Below, piece after piece: positions 1 through 9,984 of a DNA stretch of 24,632 nucleotides (the stretch's first letter is position 1; every line of letters begins with the position of its first letter). Both the position numbers and the translations under genes were made by a program. The notes below the pieces were generated by a model, which saw nothing but the letters and a program-made list of their open reading frames with translations, made no database searches and had not been told where the DNA came from. The stretch is from positions 1 through 24,632 of the forward strand of contig JALSGY010000131.1 in assembly GCA_026982515.1 (NCBI GenBank), written 5' to 3'. Origin of the DNA: Paracoccaceae bacterium. Lineage in GTDB: Bacteria > Pseudomonadota > Alphaproteobacteria > Rhodobacterales > Rhodobacteraceae.

Positions 1-407
1 AGGGGGGCGGTTTCGGAAAACACTCCCTTGCGGCGGAAATCCCGGTTGCCGACGGTGACGGTGATCTCGGCCCACAGATCGCGCGGATCGGCACGCACCG
101 CGTAGAAGCCGACGGGATGCGTGGCCACCGGCGCGGTGATCATCAGGTAGAAGACGGTGCGGTTGTCGGCCCGGGCCAGGCTGCGCAGCGCCTGCTGGCG
201 GCTCATGCGTTTCGGCGGCAGGTTGTGGCCCAGCTGAATTTCCGGATCGGCGTGCCAGCGCAGGAATTCGGGGCTTGCGTCGCGCGGTGTCATCGAACGC
301 AGGATGAAGCGGCGCGTGCCCAGGCGCACCGGATCTCCCGGCGCCCAGGGGGGTGCGCCTTTACCGGCCGCGGGTTCAGGGCCGCGGGAGGAGGATCGTG
401 CAGCCAT
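1..407 (-). CDS. GNAT-family N-acetyltransferase, 3' end cut off by window edge
   Basis: About 135 N-terminal residues are readable on the minus strand from an ATG at 407-405; an in-frame TAG lies a few codons upstream, so this is the first possible ATG. A low-complexity Ala/Ser/Pro/Gly stretch (residues 1-25) is followed by a RimJ/RimL-like pattern: a beta strand with RRFILRSMTPRD (32-43), then a strand with VGFYAVRADP (99-108), then EITVTVG (114-120) and RRKGVFSE (125-132), which sits where GNAT proteins carry the acetyl-CoA pyrophosphate-binding loop. Family members transfer an acetyl group from acetyl-CoA to an amine; the substrate cannot be told. It lies 116 bp downstream of acnA on the same strand, separated by a hairpin. 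The C-terminal part lies outside the window. Confidence 0.75.
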   Translation of the reverse strand, partial: MAARSSSRGPEPAAGKGAPPWAPGDPVRLGTRRFILRSMTPRDASPEFLRWHADPEIQLGHNLPPKRMSRQQALRSLARADNRTVFYLMITAPVATHPVGFYAVRADPRDLWAEITVTVGNRDFRRKGVFSETAP

Positions 408-461
408 GGCCGAAGGCTAGCGCATCCGGCCTCCGAGGTCACGCGGTGCGGGTGGAGACGG

Positions 462-491
462 GCCGCAAGGCAAGGGCCCCCGCCTTGCGGC
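462..491 (-). terminator. Hairpin downstream of aconitase, possible terminator
   Basis: GCCGCAAGGC (462-471) and GCCTTGCGGC (482-491) form a perfect 10-bp inverted repeat with a 10-nt loop, about 30 bp past the acnA stop codon. No T tract follows on the minus strand, so it may be a weak or factor-assisted terminator or a 3'-end stabiliser. Confidence 0.5.
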
Positions 492-523
492 GAGGGCCCC
501 GGGGAGGAAGAACGGGCCTGAAC

Positions 524-3271
<2,748 letters not shown>

Positions 3272-3488
3272 TTTCTGCCTCCCATGGCTTCCGGGTCAGG
3301 GTGTTCAGTGGTGCTCTTGCCGCAGCCGGGGCTTGCGTGCAAGGGGGCGCGTTGTCGCCTGTATACCATTGTGCACCGAAAAGGGGAAGCCCCGTTTCCC
3401 CCCGATAACGGAGTCTCGCAAATCATTGATTGGCAGTGGCGGGATGGGTGGGCTAGGAACATGCGGCAAGTTTGGAGCACGGAACCTG
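3272..3488. promoter_or_regulatory. Divergent promoter region between acnA and the DUF1223 gene
   Basis: This 217-bp region must hold the promoters of both divergent genes. It contains a small inverted repeat, GGGGAA (3383-3388) and TTCCCC (3396-3401), and a GTATAC sequence around 3361 that could serve as a -10 for acnA. It also has a TTGATT at about 3427 that could be a -35 for the rightward gene. None of these is strong, and I could not recognise a binding site for a named regulator. Confidence 0.3.
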
Positions 3489-4190
3489 ATGAGAAGAATC
3501 ATTGCCGCCTTTCTCGCCGCCCTCGCGCTGAGCGCCACGGTGCCGGCACGGGCAGGGGACAATCTGGTGGTGGTGGAACTGTTTTCCTCTCAGGGCTGTG
3601 CCGCCTGCCCGCCTGCCGACGAGTTGCTCAATCTTCTGGCCGAGCGCGATGACGTGCTCCCCCTGGCGCTGCATGTGGACTACTGGGATTACATCGGCTG
3701 GAAGGACATATTCGCCCATCCACGCAACACCGAACGCCAGAAGGCCTATGCGCGGATGGCCGGGCACCGGATGATCTACACGCCTCAGATGATCGTCGGC
3801 GGCAAGGCGGAAATCGTGGGCTACAAGCCGATGATGCTGGCCGAGCAGATTTTGGAGCAGCGCGAAGAGGACCCCCCGGTGAAGCTGCAACTGGTGCGAA
3901 GCGGTGGGCGGGTGCATGTCACGGGCACCTCCGACAGGGTGTTCGACCCGCCGGCCTGGGTACAGCTGGTGCGCTACATCCCCCGCCAGGAGGTGAAGAT
4001 CACCCGCGGCGAGAACGCGGGCAAGACCATCCTGTATTCCAACATCGTGACCGACTGGAAAACGCTGCAGGAATGGGACGGGCGCGAGCCCCTGTCGCTG
4101 ATTGCCGAGGCGAAGGGCGATCAGCCCGTGGCGGTGATCGTTCAGGAAGCCGGCCCGGGCCCGGTGCTGGGGGCGGCGCGCCTGCGCTGA
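3489..4190 (+). CDS. Secreted DUF1223 thioredoxin-fold protein
   Basis: The product has 233 residues. The N-terminus (1-22) is a signal peptide: positive MRR, a hydrophobic core and an A-R-A cleavage site, so the mature protein should be periplasmic. The mature part begins with VVVELFSSQGCAACPPAD, with Cys37 and Cys40 in a C-A-A-C arrangement as in thioredoxin-like folds, followed by ALHVDYWDYIGWKD and YTPQMIVGG, which are hallmarks of the DUF1223 family. The family has no firmly established function; a thiol-disulfide or metal-handling role is only inferred from the CxxC. The ATG at 3489 was chosen over longer upstream starts because it opens the signal peptide and has GGAG at 3474-3477, with somewhat long spacing. 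Its last 49 bp overlap the 3' end of the convergent acyltransferase gene. Confidence 0.88.
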   Translation: MRRIIAAFLAALALSATVPARAGDNLVVVELFSSQGCAACPPADELLNLLAERDDVLPLALHVDYWDYIGWKDIFAHPRNTERQKAYARMAGHRMIYTPQMIVGGKAEIVGYKPMMLAEQILEQREEDPPVKLQLVRSGGRVHVTGTSDRVFDPPAWVQLVRYIPRQEVKITRGENAGKTILYSNIVTDWKTLQEWDGREPLSLIAEAKGDQPVAVIVQEAGPGPVLGAARLR

Positions 4191-5080
4191 GGCTTGCGCC
4201 CCGCCACCTTCCAGCGGCGGTGCACCCACAGCCACTGCCCCGGATGGCGCCGCACCCGCGCCTCGAGGCTGGCATTCAGCGCCCGGGTCATGGTCTCGGG
4301 GTCCGAATACGGCACCGGTGCCTCCATCTCGATGGTGAAGCTCAGCCCGTCGGGGTTGCGGGTGCCGTAAAACGGGATCAGCAGCGCATCGTAGCGCAGC
4401 GCCAGCTCGGCCGCCGAAAGCGCCGTCCTGGCGGGCTGGCCGAGGAAGGGCAGCGCCGCGCCGCGGGCCACGTGCTGGTCGAACAACAGCACCAGCTGGC
4501 CGCCGGCGCGCAGATGACGCACGAAGCCGGCGGTGCCGCGCCGGCCCTGGGCGAAGATCGGCCCGCCGTAGGCCATCATGGTGCGCTCGTAGTGCTCGTT
4601 GAAGAAACGGTTGCGGGCCGGGCGGTAAAGCCCCCCCACCTCGAAGCCGCGCCCCACCAGCGCGGCGCGCGGGGCCTCGTAATTTCCGAAATGGCCGGTG
4701 GCCAGAATGACCGGCCGCCCCTTCTCGCGGGCCTCTTCCAGGGCCCGCAGGCCGGGGCCGAGAATGGGCGCATCGCGGTGACGGGCCAGAAACTCCCGCG
4801 CCGAGTAGTTCTCGATGAAGGTCCGTCCCATGTTGTCGGCCACCTGGGCGGCGATGTGCCGGCGCTCGGCCCTTGGCATCTGCGGAAAGACATGGGCCAG
4901 ATTGGCCATCGAGCGGCGGTTGTAGCCGGCAATCGGGGCAAGGACGTGGCGCATCATCCATCCGCCCAGCCGCACCCGGCGCTCATAGGGCAGTGCCAGG
5001 AGCGCGCCGATCAGCAGCCGCAACACCCGATCGGCCAGCCAGTCGGCTGTGGTTGCACTCTGTCTGTTGCGCCCTGCCAT
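4142..5080 (-). CDS. LpxL/HtrB-family lipid A acyltransferase-like protein
   Basis: The product has 312 residues, the usual size for Kdo-dependent lauroyl/myristoyl acyltransferases. These inner-membrane enzymes move a secondary acyl chain from acyl-ACP onto lipid A precursors. A hydrophobic N-terminal helix (residues 18-31) fits membrane anchoring. The catalytic H-X4-E motif is visible as GHFGNYE (His130, Glu135), followed by LYRPARNRFFN (151-161), the LLFDQH block (198-203) and WLWVHRRWK near the C-terminus. The tail is rich in Arg, Pro and Ala. It lies 78 bp downstream of the nitrile hydratase alpha gene in the same direction but has no functional link to it. The exact acyl chain and acceptor cannot be read from sequence; another phospholipid acyl acceptor remains possible. 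Confidence 0.85.
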   Translation of the reverse strand: MAGRNRQSATTADWLADRVLRLLIGALLALPYERRVRLGGWMMRHVLAPIAGYNRRSMANLAHVFPQMPRAERRHIAAQVADNMGRTFIENYSAREFLARHRDAPILGPGLRALEEAREKGRPVILATGHFGNYEAPRAALVGRGFEVGGLYRPARNRFFNEHYERTMMAYGGPIFAQGRRGTAGFVRHLRAGGQLVLLFDQHVARGAALPFLGQPARTALSAAELALRYDALLIPFYGTRNPDGLSFTIEMEAPVPYSDPETMTRALNASLEARVRRHPGQWLWVHRRWKVAGRKPQRRRAAPSTGPGPAS

Positions 5081-5152
5081 GAGCTGCCCTGTATCCCTTC
5101 TTTCGCGAACCCGGGCCAGACATAGAGCCCGCGCCGGCGCTCCACAAGCACG

Positions 5153-5169
5153 GCCCCGCTAGGCGGGGC
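5153..5169 (-). terminator. Short hairpin straddling the nitrile hydratase alpha stop codon
   Basis: GCCCCGC (5153-5159) and GCGGGGC (5163-5169) pair perfectly across a 3-nt loop, and the stop codon of the upstream gene (5159-5161) lies at the loop. No T tract follows, so termination is uncertain; it could equally limit 3' decay between this gene and the acyltransferase gene. Confidence 0.3.
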
Positions 5170-5815
5170 GGCGCGGCAGGCCGGTGCCGATCATGGAATC
5201 GCGGGTGACCAGGGCGGCCAGTTCGGCCTCGCTCATCCCTTCTGTGCCGGGCGGGCGCATCGGCAGCACGATGTAGCGCATCTCGGAGGTGCTGTCGTGC
5301 ACCCGGATGGTGGTGTCCTCGGGCAGGGTGACGCCGAATTCGGCCAGCACCTTGCGCGGCTCCTTCACCACCCGCGAGCGGTAGGCGCGCGACTTGTACC
5401 AGTCGGGCGGCAGGCCGAGCAGGTTGCGCGGGTAGCACGAGCACAGGGTGCAGACGATCACGTTGTGCACCTGCGGCGTGTTCTCCACCGCGATCAGCCG
5501 CAGGGTGCCGATATCGAAACCCATCTCGCGCGAGGCCGCGGAGGCATCGGCCAGCAGGCGGGCCTTGAAGGCCGGATCGACCCAGGCGCGGGCCACCACC
5601 GCCGCGCCGTTGGCGGGCGAGCGGGCATCCATCGCCTCGATCTGGGCGGCGACTTCGGCAGGCGTGGTCACGCCCTTCTCGATCAGCAGTTCGCGGACCG
5701 CGATCTCCATGCACTGCCAGTAGCTCAGCGGCGTGTCGTCGTCCTTGCGGTAGGGGTGGCCCGAGGGGCTGATCCCTTCGTGATGGAACGGATCGTCGGG
5801 GTGGTCATGGGGCAT
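5159..5815 (-). CDS. nthA: Nitrile hydratase alpha subunit, cobalt-type
   Basis: This 218-residue protein carries the metal-binding claw motif VCTLCSC (Cys122, Cys125, Cys127). In this family two of these cysteines become oxidised and bind a non-corrin Co(III) or non-heme Fe(III); Thr at the second position is typical of cobalt enzymes and Ser of iron enzymes. Further family blocks are LLGLPPDWYKS (131-141), a PRKVLAEFGVTLP stretch and the C-terminal VTRDSMIG. The enzyme hydrates nitriles to amides. Where most family members have W-P after the claw (CYPWP), this one has R-N. It begins 11 bp inside the beta C-half gene, so the three genes are probably translationally coupled. Thiocyanate hydrolase gamma is the closest alternative identity. 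No activator, cobalt transporter or amidase gene is visible in the window. Confidence 0.9.
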   Translation of the reverse strand: MPHDHPDDPFHHEGISPSGHPYRKDDDTPLSYWQCMEIAVRELLIEKGVTTPAEVAAQIEAMDARSPANGAAVVARAWVDPAFKARLLADASAASREMGFDIGTLRLIAVENTPQVHNVIVCTLCSCYPRNLLGLPPDWYKSRAYRSRVVKEPRKVLAEFGVTLPEDTTIRVHDSTSEMRYIVLPMRPPGTEGMSEAELAALVTRDSMIGTGLPRRPA

Positions 5816-6092
5816 GGGAGTCGTCCAGCGGTTCGAGCCAGTGGGCGAAGATTTCCGCCTCCAGCAGATCGTCGGGATTTTCCGCCGCCTCGCCCCAGAC
5901 CTCGGCCATGGTGAAACGCACCCGGTAGAGATCGCGCGCCTCGCCGGGCAGGCCGTAGGCGGTCTGCTCGGGGTTGGGAAAGGGGCCGAGGGCGCGTTCG
6001 ATCACGCCGTGCTTGCCGCGCAGGTAGAAGGGCGTACGCACATGCCCCGGCGGCGCCATGGTGCGCACGCGAACCCGCCTCGGCTCAGCCAC
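5805..6092 (-). CDS. Nitrile hydratase beta subunit, C-terminal half as a separate protein
   Basis: This 95-residue protein matches the SH3-like C-terminal domain of nitrile hydratase beta: RRVRVRTMAPPGHVRTPFY (5-23), LRGKHGVIE (24-32), LYRVRFTMAEVWGEAA (55-70) and the final IFAHWLEP. The start is a GTG at 6092-6090, overlapping the preceding gene by 8 bp. A later ATG (residue 12) would remove the conserved VRVR strand, so the GTG is preferred. Ordinary nitrile hydratase beta is one chain of about 200-230 residues; here its two domains are encoded separately, as in thiocyanate hydrolase, where the equivalent piece is the alpha subunit. It overlaps the next gene by 11 bp. Confidence 0.88.
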   Translation of the reverse strand: MAEPRRVRVRTMAPPGHVRTPFYLRGKHGVIERALGPFPNPEQTAYGLPGEARDLYRVRFTMAEVWGEAAENPDDLLEAEIFAHWLEPLDDSHAP

Positions 6093-6423
6093 GGGCCGCC
6101 TCGCCGTAAGTGCCGCCGCGGGCCTTCACCTGCTCCATCTTCTCGCCCAGTTCGGCCGTGGTGTAGACACCGGCCTCGATCAGGTTGCGGTTGACCGCCT
6201 CGATCCAGCGCTCGTAATAGCTGAGCTTCTCGAAGGCGTCCTCGCCCATGTCCTCGAGTGCCCGGCGCAGCCCGTCGACGGTGAAATGCCCCTTGGAAGA
6301 GCACAGCACCATCAGCGCGTCCACGCGCTTTTCCCACAGGGAATAGTCATGCTCGTCATCGGGAACCGGGCCCGCGTCGAGCCCGCCCATGTCATGCCAG
6401 CGGCGTCCGTCGTGATCTGTCAT
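6085..6423 (-). CDS. Nitrile hydratase beta subunit, N-terminal half as a separate protein
   Basis: This 112-residue protein matches the helical N-terminal domain of nitrile hydratase beta: HDMGGLDAGPVP (10-21), then a helix with SLWEKRVDAL (28-37), then LSYYERWIEAVNRNLIEAGVYTTAEL (residues 67-92). The H-D-M-G-G start of the domain argues for a true beta half rather than the P14K-type cobalt activator, which shares only the later helices. It is the first gene of the three-gene operon. No strong ribosome-binding site precedes its ATG. In thiocyanate hydrolase the corresponding piece is the beta subunit, encoded first in the scnB-scnA-scnC order, which this locus reproduces. Confidence 0.85.
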   Translation of the reverse strand: MTDHDGRRWHDMGGLDAGPVPDDEHDYSLWEKRVDALMVLCSSKGHFTVDGLRRALEDMGEDAFEKLSYYERWIEAVNRNLIEAGVYTTAELGEKMEQVKARGGTYGEAARG

Positions 6424-6490
6424 GGATGGCAGGGTAGGGCGCGCGGGCGGGGCTGTCCAGCCAGGCGGCGGGCGGCGGTGCGGGATTCAT

Positions 6491-6524
6491 GCCTGCCGGC
6501 GGGAGTATTTCGCGACAGAAGAAG
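6491..6524 (+). repeat. Short intergenic repeat, copy A
   Basis: This copy begins with GCCTGCCGGCGGGAGTATTT and ends CGACAGAAGAAG. It matches the same-strand copy at 18346-18376 and, in its first 20 bases, copies B and C. It lies between the beta N-half gene and the fliG-like gene. Confidence 0.6.
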
Positions 6525-6578
6525 AGGCCGGCGAGGCCCAGCATGAAAGCCGTCTTCCTGTCTCGTGCCAATACATCT

Positions 6579-6613
6579 CTTCGATGCCTTGAAAAATATC
6601 CCCGCCGGAGGCA
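6579..6613 (-). repeat. Short intergenic repeat, copy B
   Basis: Read on the minus strand it is GCCTCCGGCGGGGATATTTT, then a short linker and AGGCATCGAAGAG. With the preceding bases, GATGCCT and AGGCATC form a 7-bp inverted repeat, so the copy can make its own hairpin. It starts about 20 bp after the fliG stop codon, in the same orientation as fliG. Confidence 0.65.
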
Positions 6614-6631
6614 TCGCGGCCCTTGCCGCGA

Positions 6632-7717
6632 TCACTCGTCCTCGGCCACCAGCAGGATTTCCCCCGCTTCCTCCAGGGTGCGGATGGCCGCGACGACGGC
6701 CGTCATCGCGGCTTCGCCATCCTTCGGCTTGACCTTGCCGCGCGCTTCCATCTCTTCGCGCAGCTGCCCGGCCATGCGTTGTGACATGTTGGCGAGGATG
6801 AATTCCGCGGCCTCGCCCTCGGGCCCGCCGGTGGCGGTGGCATGGGCCAGGGCGGTGACCAGCTGCGCGGGGTCCACCTCGCGGGTGATGCGGGGGATGT
6901 CGCGCGGGTCGATGCGGGCGGGGATGTTGGCGAAGGTGAAGATGGCACGGCGGACCTGCTCGGCAAAGCCCGAATCGGCCTGTTCGAGCCCTTCGAGCAT
7001 CTCCTCGCGGGTGGCGGAGGGCGAGAAGTTGAGAATCGCGCCCACCCGTTCCACCGGGCCGTCGGCGAAGGCCGTCTGAGGCTGGGCATCGAGCTGTTCG
7101 GCGATCGACAGGCCGATGCGCTGTACCACCTGCGGAGAGACATTGCCGGTGAGCGAGACCGCATAGGTGATTCGGCGCGCGGTTTCCCCCGGCAGCAGGC
7201 CCAGCACCTCGGCCGCTTTCGAGACCTTGAGCTTGGAGAGGATCACCGCCCCCACCTCGACACTTTCGCGTTCCAGCACCTCCTTGAGCGCCTCGGCATC
7301 GAGGCCGGAGATGCGCTCCCACGGGTCGGCGTAAAGGGCCAGCCCGGCTTCGCGGCGGATGCGGGCCGCGGCGGCGCTGCTGATGGTCCCGTCCAGCAGG
7401 TTCAGCGCCTTCTCGAGGGCGCCGGGGAAGGACAGGCCCGCGGCCTCGAAACGGTCGAGGAATTCCTCGACCACGGCGCGCAGCGTATCGTGATCCACAT
7501 AGCGCAGACCGGCCATCTGGCGGGCCAGTTCGGCCTGAAATTCCTCAGGCAGTTGCGAAAGCGGCAGGCTGGCGCCCTCGGCCAGCAACAGGCGCACGAT
7601 GATCGCCGCCTTCTGCCGCCCGCTTAGCCCCGGGCGCGGAGCAGGGCCGGCCGTAGCCGGCGCTGGTGCCGGCATCTGCGCCGCCATGTCCTTTGCCGCC
7701 GCCACTTCGGTTGACAC
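6632..7717 (-). CDS. fliG: FliG-like flagellar motor switch protein
   Basis: The product has about 360 residues, slightly longer than usual FliG (about 330). FliG forms the cytoplasmic switch ring that couples MotA/B to rotor rotation. The C-terminal torque domain is recognisable: DPRDIPRITREVD, FILANMSQRMAGQLREEME and ending in AIRTLEEAGEI, keeping most of the charged spacing of the family. The middle-domain EHPQ motif is not kept; the matching place reads LERESVEVGAVILSKL. The N-terminus is an Ala/Pro-rich stretch before LSGRQKAAIIVRLL. The GTG at 7717-7715 is preferred because AGGAGG lies 5 bp upstream; a GTG at 7756 and an ATG at 7738 are alternatives that add 13 or 7 residues. It follows purB with no other flagellar gene in the window. 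Confidence 0.82.
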   Translation of the reverse strand: MSTEVAAAKDMAAQMPAPAPATAGPAPRPGLSGRQKAAIIVRLLLAEGASLPLSQLPEEFQAELARQMAGLRYVDHDTLRAVVEEFLDRFEAAGLSFPGALEKALNLLDGTISSAAAARIRREAGLALYADPWERISGLDAEALKEVLERESVEVGAVILSKLKVSKAAEVLGLLPGETARRITYAVSLTGNVSPQVVQRIGLSIAEQLDAQPQTAFADGPVERVGAILNFSPSATREEMLEGLEQADSGFAEQVRRAIFTFANIPARIDPRDIPRITREVDPAQLVTALAHATATGGPEGEAAEFILANMSQRMAGQLREEMEARGKVKPKDGEAAMTAVVAAIRTLEEAGEILLVAEDE

Positions 7718-7801
7718 GCCCGCCTCCTGATTCACCATGCCGGGGCAGGCTGTCACGAAGCGGTTAACACTTGGCTAGCGAAGCCGATTCCTGGGGGCGC
7801 C

Positions 7802-9112
7802 TCAGACCTTTTCGCCGAACACCCGGGCGAAGATCGTGTCCACGTGCCTGGTGTGATAGCCGAGATCGAACTTTTCCTCGATCTCCTCTTCCGTCAGCAC
7901 GGCGGTGACTTCAGGGTCCGCCTTCAGCTCTTGCATGAAGTCCTTGCCCTCTTCCCAGACCTTCATCGCGTTGCGCTGCACGATGCGGTAGGCGTCCTCG
8001 CGGCTGATGCCCTTCTGGGTGAGCGCCAGCAGCACCCGCTGCGAGTGGACGAGGCCGCGGAAGCGGTCGAGATTCCTCATCATGTTCTCGGGGTAGATCA
8101 CCAGCTTGTCGATCACCCCGGTCAGCCGGGCCAGCGCGAAATCCAGCGTCACCGTGGTATCGGGGCCGATCACCCGCTCGACCGAAGAGTGCGAGATGTC
8201 GCGCTCGTGCCACAGCGCCACGTTTTCCATCGCCGGGATCACGCTCATGCGGACCAGCCGTGCCAGCCCGGTGAGGTTCTCGCTCAGCACCGGGTTGCGC
8301 TTGTGCGGCATGGCGGACGAGCCTTTCTGCCCCTTCGAGAAGAACTCCTCCGCCTCCAGCACCTCGGTGCGCTGCATGTGGCGGATCTCCACGGCGACGT
8401 TCTCGATGGAAGAGGCCACCACGCCGAGGGTGGCAAAGAAGGCGGCGTGGCGGTCGCGCGGGATGATCTGGGTGGAGATGGGCTCGGGCTCCAGCCCCAT
8501 CATGGCGCACACGTGCTCCTCCACCCGCGGGTCGATGTTGGCAAAGGTGCCCACCGCGCCCGAGATCGCGCCGGTGGCAATCTCCTTGCGGGCCTTCTTG
8601 AGGCGGTTGAGGTTGCGGTCCATCTCCGCGTAGAAACGCGCAAAGGTCAGCCCCATGGTGGTGGGTTCGGCGTGGATGCCGTGCGAGCGGCCGATGCGCA
8701 CCGTCATCTTGTGCTCGTGGGCCCGGCGCCTGAGGGCGGCCAGAAGCGCCTGCATGTCCTCGATGAGAATGTCCGAGGCGCGTACCAGCTGCACGTTGAA
8801 ACAGGTGTCCAGCACGTCCGAGGAGGTCATGCCCTGGTGGACGAAACGGGCCGCCTCGGGGCCGATGATCTCGGCCAGGTGGGTGAGGAAGGCGATCACG
8901 TCGTGCCGGGTGACGGCCTCGATCTCGTCGATACGGGCGATGTCGAAGGTGGCGTCCTTCGCCTTCCACACGGCCTCGGCGTTTTCCTTCGGAATCACCC
9001 CCAGCTCGGCCAGGGCGTCGCAGGCGTGGGCCTCGATCTCGTACCAGATGCGGAACTTGGTTTCGGGTGACCAGATGGCGACCATCTCGGGGCGGGAATA
9101 GCGGGGGATCAT
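7802..9112 (-). CDS. purB: Adenylosuccinate lyase
   Basis: This 436-residue protein acts twice in purine synthesis: it splits SAICAR to AICAR and adenylosuccinate to AMP, releasing fumarate each time. It is a cytosolic homotetramer. The fumarase/ASL superfamily signature GSSAMPHKRNP is at residues 264-274, including the mobile-loop serine (265/266). The catalytic histidine lies in GRSHGIHAEP (His144), and HQGMTSSDVLDT (92-103) is another substrate-binding block. Length and motifs match the short bacterial PurB form, without insertions. The start ATG opens with IPRYSRPEM, typical of the family. The fliG-like gene lies 84 bp downstream and may share its transcript. Confidence 0.97.
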   Translation of the reverse strand: MIPRYSRPEMVAIWSPETKFRIWYEIEAHACDALAELGVIPKENAEAVWKAKDATFDIARIDEIEAVTRHDVIAFLTHLAEIIGPEAARFVHQGMTSSDVLDTCFNVQLVRASDILIEDMQALLAALRRRAHEHKMTVRIGRSHGIHAEPTTMGLTFARFYAEMDRNLNRLKKARKEIATGAISGAVGTFANIDPRVEEHVCAMMGLEPEPISTQIIPRDRHAAFFATLGVVASSIENVAVEIRHMQRTEVLEAEEFFSKGQKGSSAMPHKRNPVLSENLTGLARLVRMSVIPAMENVALWHERDISHSSVERVIGPDTTVTLDFALARLTGVIDKLVIYPENMMRNLDRFRGLVHSQRVLLALTQKGISREDAYRIVQRNAMKVWEEGKDFMQELKADPEVTAVLTEEEIEEKFDLGYHTRHVDTIFARVFGEKV

Positions 9113-9147
9113 GGGCCAAGCCTTTGCAACAGGGATCTTCGGCTGCG

Positions 9148-9176
9148 CTCATAGACCGGCGGCGGTGCGGGAGCAA
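9148..9176 (-). promoter_or_regulatory. Candidate sigma-70 promoter for purB
   Basis: On the minus strand TTGCTC (9176-9171) is followed after 17 bp by TATGAG (9153-9148), about 35 bp before the purB start. Spacing is ideal and both boxes keep the key bases. It is a by-eye match, not a tested promoter. Confidence 0.35.
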
Positions 9177-9351
9177 GGCGCCGGGCGCGGCCGTGCGGGC
9201 CGGTGCTGCCGCGCGCGCTTCGCCCGCTTCGGGAAGTGGCGCGCAAGGGGCGCCGGAGCGTCCCGCAATGCCGGTGCGTGCACAATCGGCCTTGCGCGAA
9301 GCATGATGCTGGTGCAGAAACGCGGGAAACGGATTTGCCGAGGAGGGTGAG

Positions 9352-9957
9352 ATGGCAGCAGTGATGAGCAGACAGGTTCTGGCCGAGGCGTTCGGCCCTT
9401 CGCAGGGCACCGCGCTGAGGGTCAAGCAGGCGGTTCTGGTGGTGGCCGGGATCGCGGTGCTGGCGCTGGCCGCCAAGATCAAGCTGATGGTGCCGCCCTC
9501 GCCGGTGCCGGTGAACATGGGCACCTTCGCGGTTCTGACCATCGCGGCCGCCTACGGGCCGCGGCTGGGACTGACCACCATCCTGGGCTACATGCTGGTG
9601 GGGGCGCTGGGCTTTGACGTCTTCGCCGGATCCTCGGCCGAGAAGTTCGGCATCGAATACATGATGGGTGGCACTGGCGGCTACCTGGCCGGCTACGTTC
9701 TGGCGACCCTGGCCCTGGGGGCGTTGGCGCGCCGCGGCTGGGACCGTTCAGTGCCGTGGATGGCCGGCGCGATGCTGATCGGCAACGCGCTGATCTACGT
9801 GCCGGGGCTGTTGTGGCTGGGCCAGCTTTACGGCTGGGACAAGCCGATCCTGGCCTGGGGGCTGACCCCCTTCGTCATCGGCGACGCGCTGAAGCTGGCG
9901 CTGGCCGCCCTGGTGCTGCCCGGCGTGTGGAAGCTGGTGGGCAAGGCGCGCGCCTGA
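9352..9957 (+). CDS. bioY: Biotin transporter substrate-binding component BioY
   Basis: This 201-residue membrane protein is the S component of the ECF-type biotin importer. About six hydrophobic segments can be seen (near residues 24-42, 57-75, 78-92, 108-126, 133-155 and 168-190). Family marks are VPVNMGTFAVLTIAAAYG (52-69) and the GGTGGYLAGYV block (106-116). Signals around the start are good: AGGAGG at 9341-9346, 5 bp before the ATG at 9352; a second in-frame ATG at 9364 is less well placed. No bioM or bioN follows, so it works either alone or with energising components encoded elsewhere. I looked for a BioR box (TTAT-like palindrome) in the 239 bp upstream and did not find one. A strong terminator follows. 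Confidence 0.93.
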   Translation: MAAVMSRQVLAEAFGPSQGTALRVKQAVLVVAGIAVLALAAKIKLMVPPSPVPVNMGTFAVLTIAAAYGPRLGLTTILGYMLVGALGFDVFAGSSAEKFGIEYMMGGTGGYLAGYVLATLALGALARRGWDRSVPWMAGAMLIGNALIYVPGLLWLGQLYGWDKPILAWGLTPFVIGDALKLALAALVLPGVWKLVGKARA

Positions 9958-9984
9958 GCGGCCCGTCCGGCCGGCAGGAAACGA

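Larger units (their letters stand above)
6491..6613. repeat. Inverted pair of repeat copies A and B around a 54-bp core
   Basis: Copies A (+) and B (-) face each other, so the 123-bp unit has imperfect inverted ends: GCCTGCCGGCGGGAGTATTT at the left and, read inward from the right, GCCTCCGGCGGGGATATTTT. It looks like a BIME-like composite or a small palindromic unit and carries no gene. Being downstream of fliG, it may fold in that transcript. Confidence 0.5.

Noticed and set aside
6424..6631. A small gene between the beta N-half gene and the fliG-like gene
   Set aside because: Short frames read through the repeat copies and show no domain or ribosome-binding site; the stretch is better explained by repeats A and B.
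9113..9351. BioR operator upstream of bioY
   Set aside because: No TTAT-type palindrome is present in the gap, so I did not annotate biotin-dependent repression.
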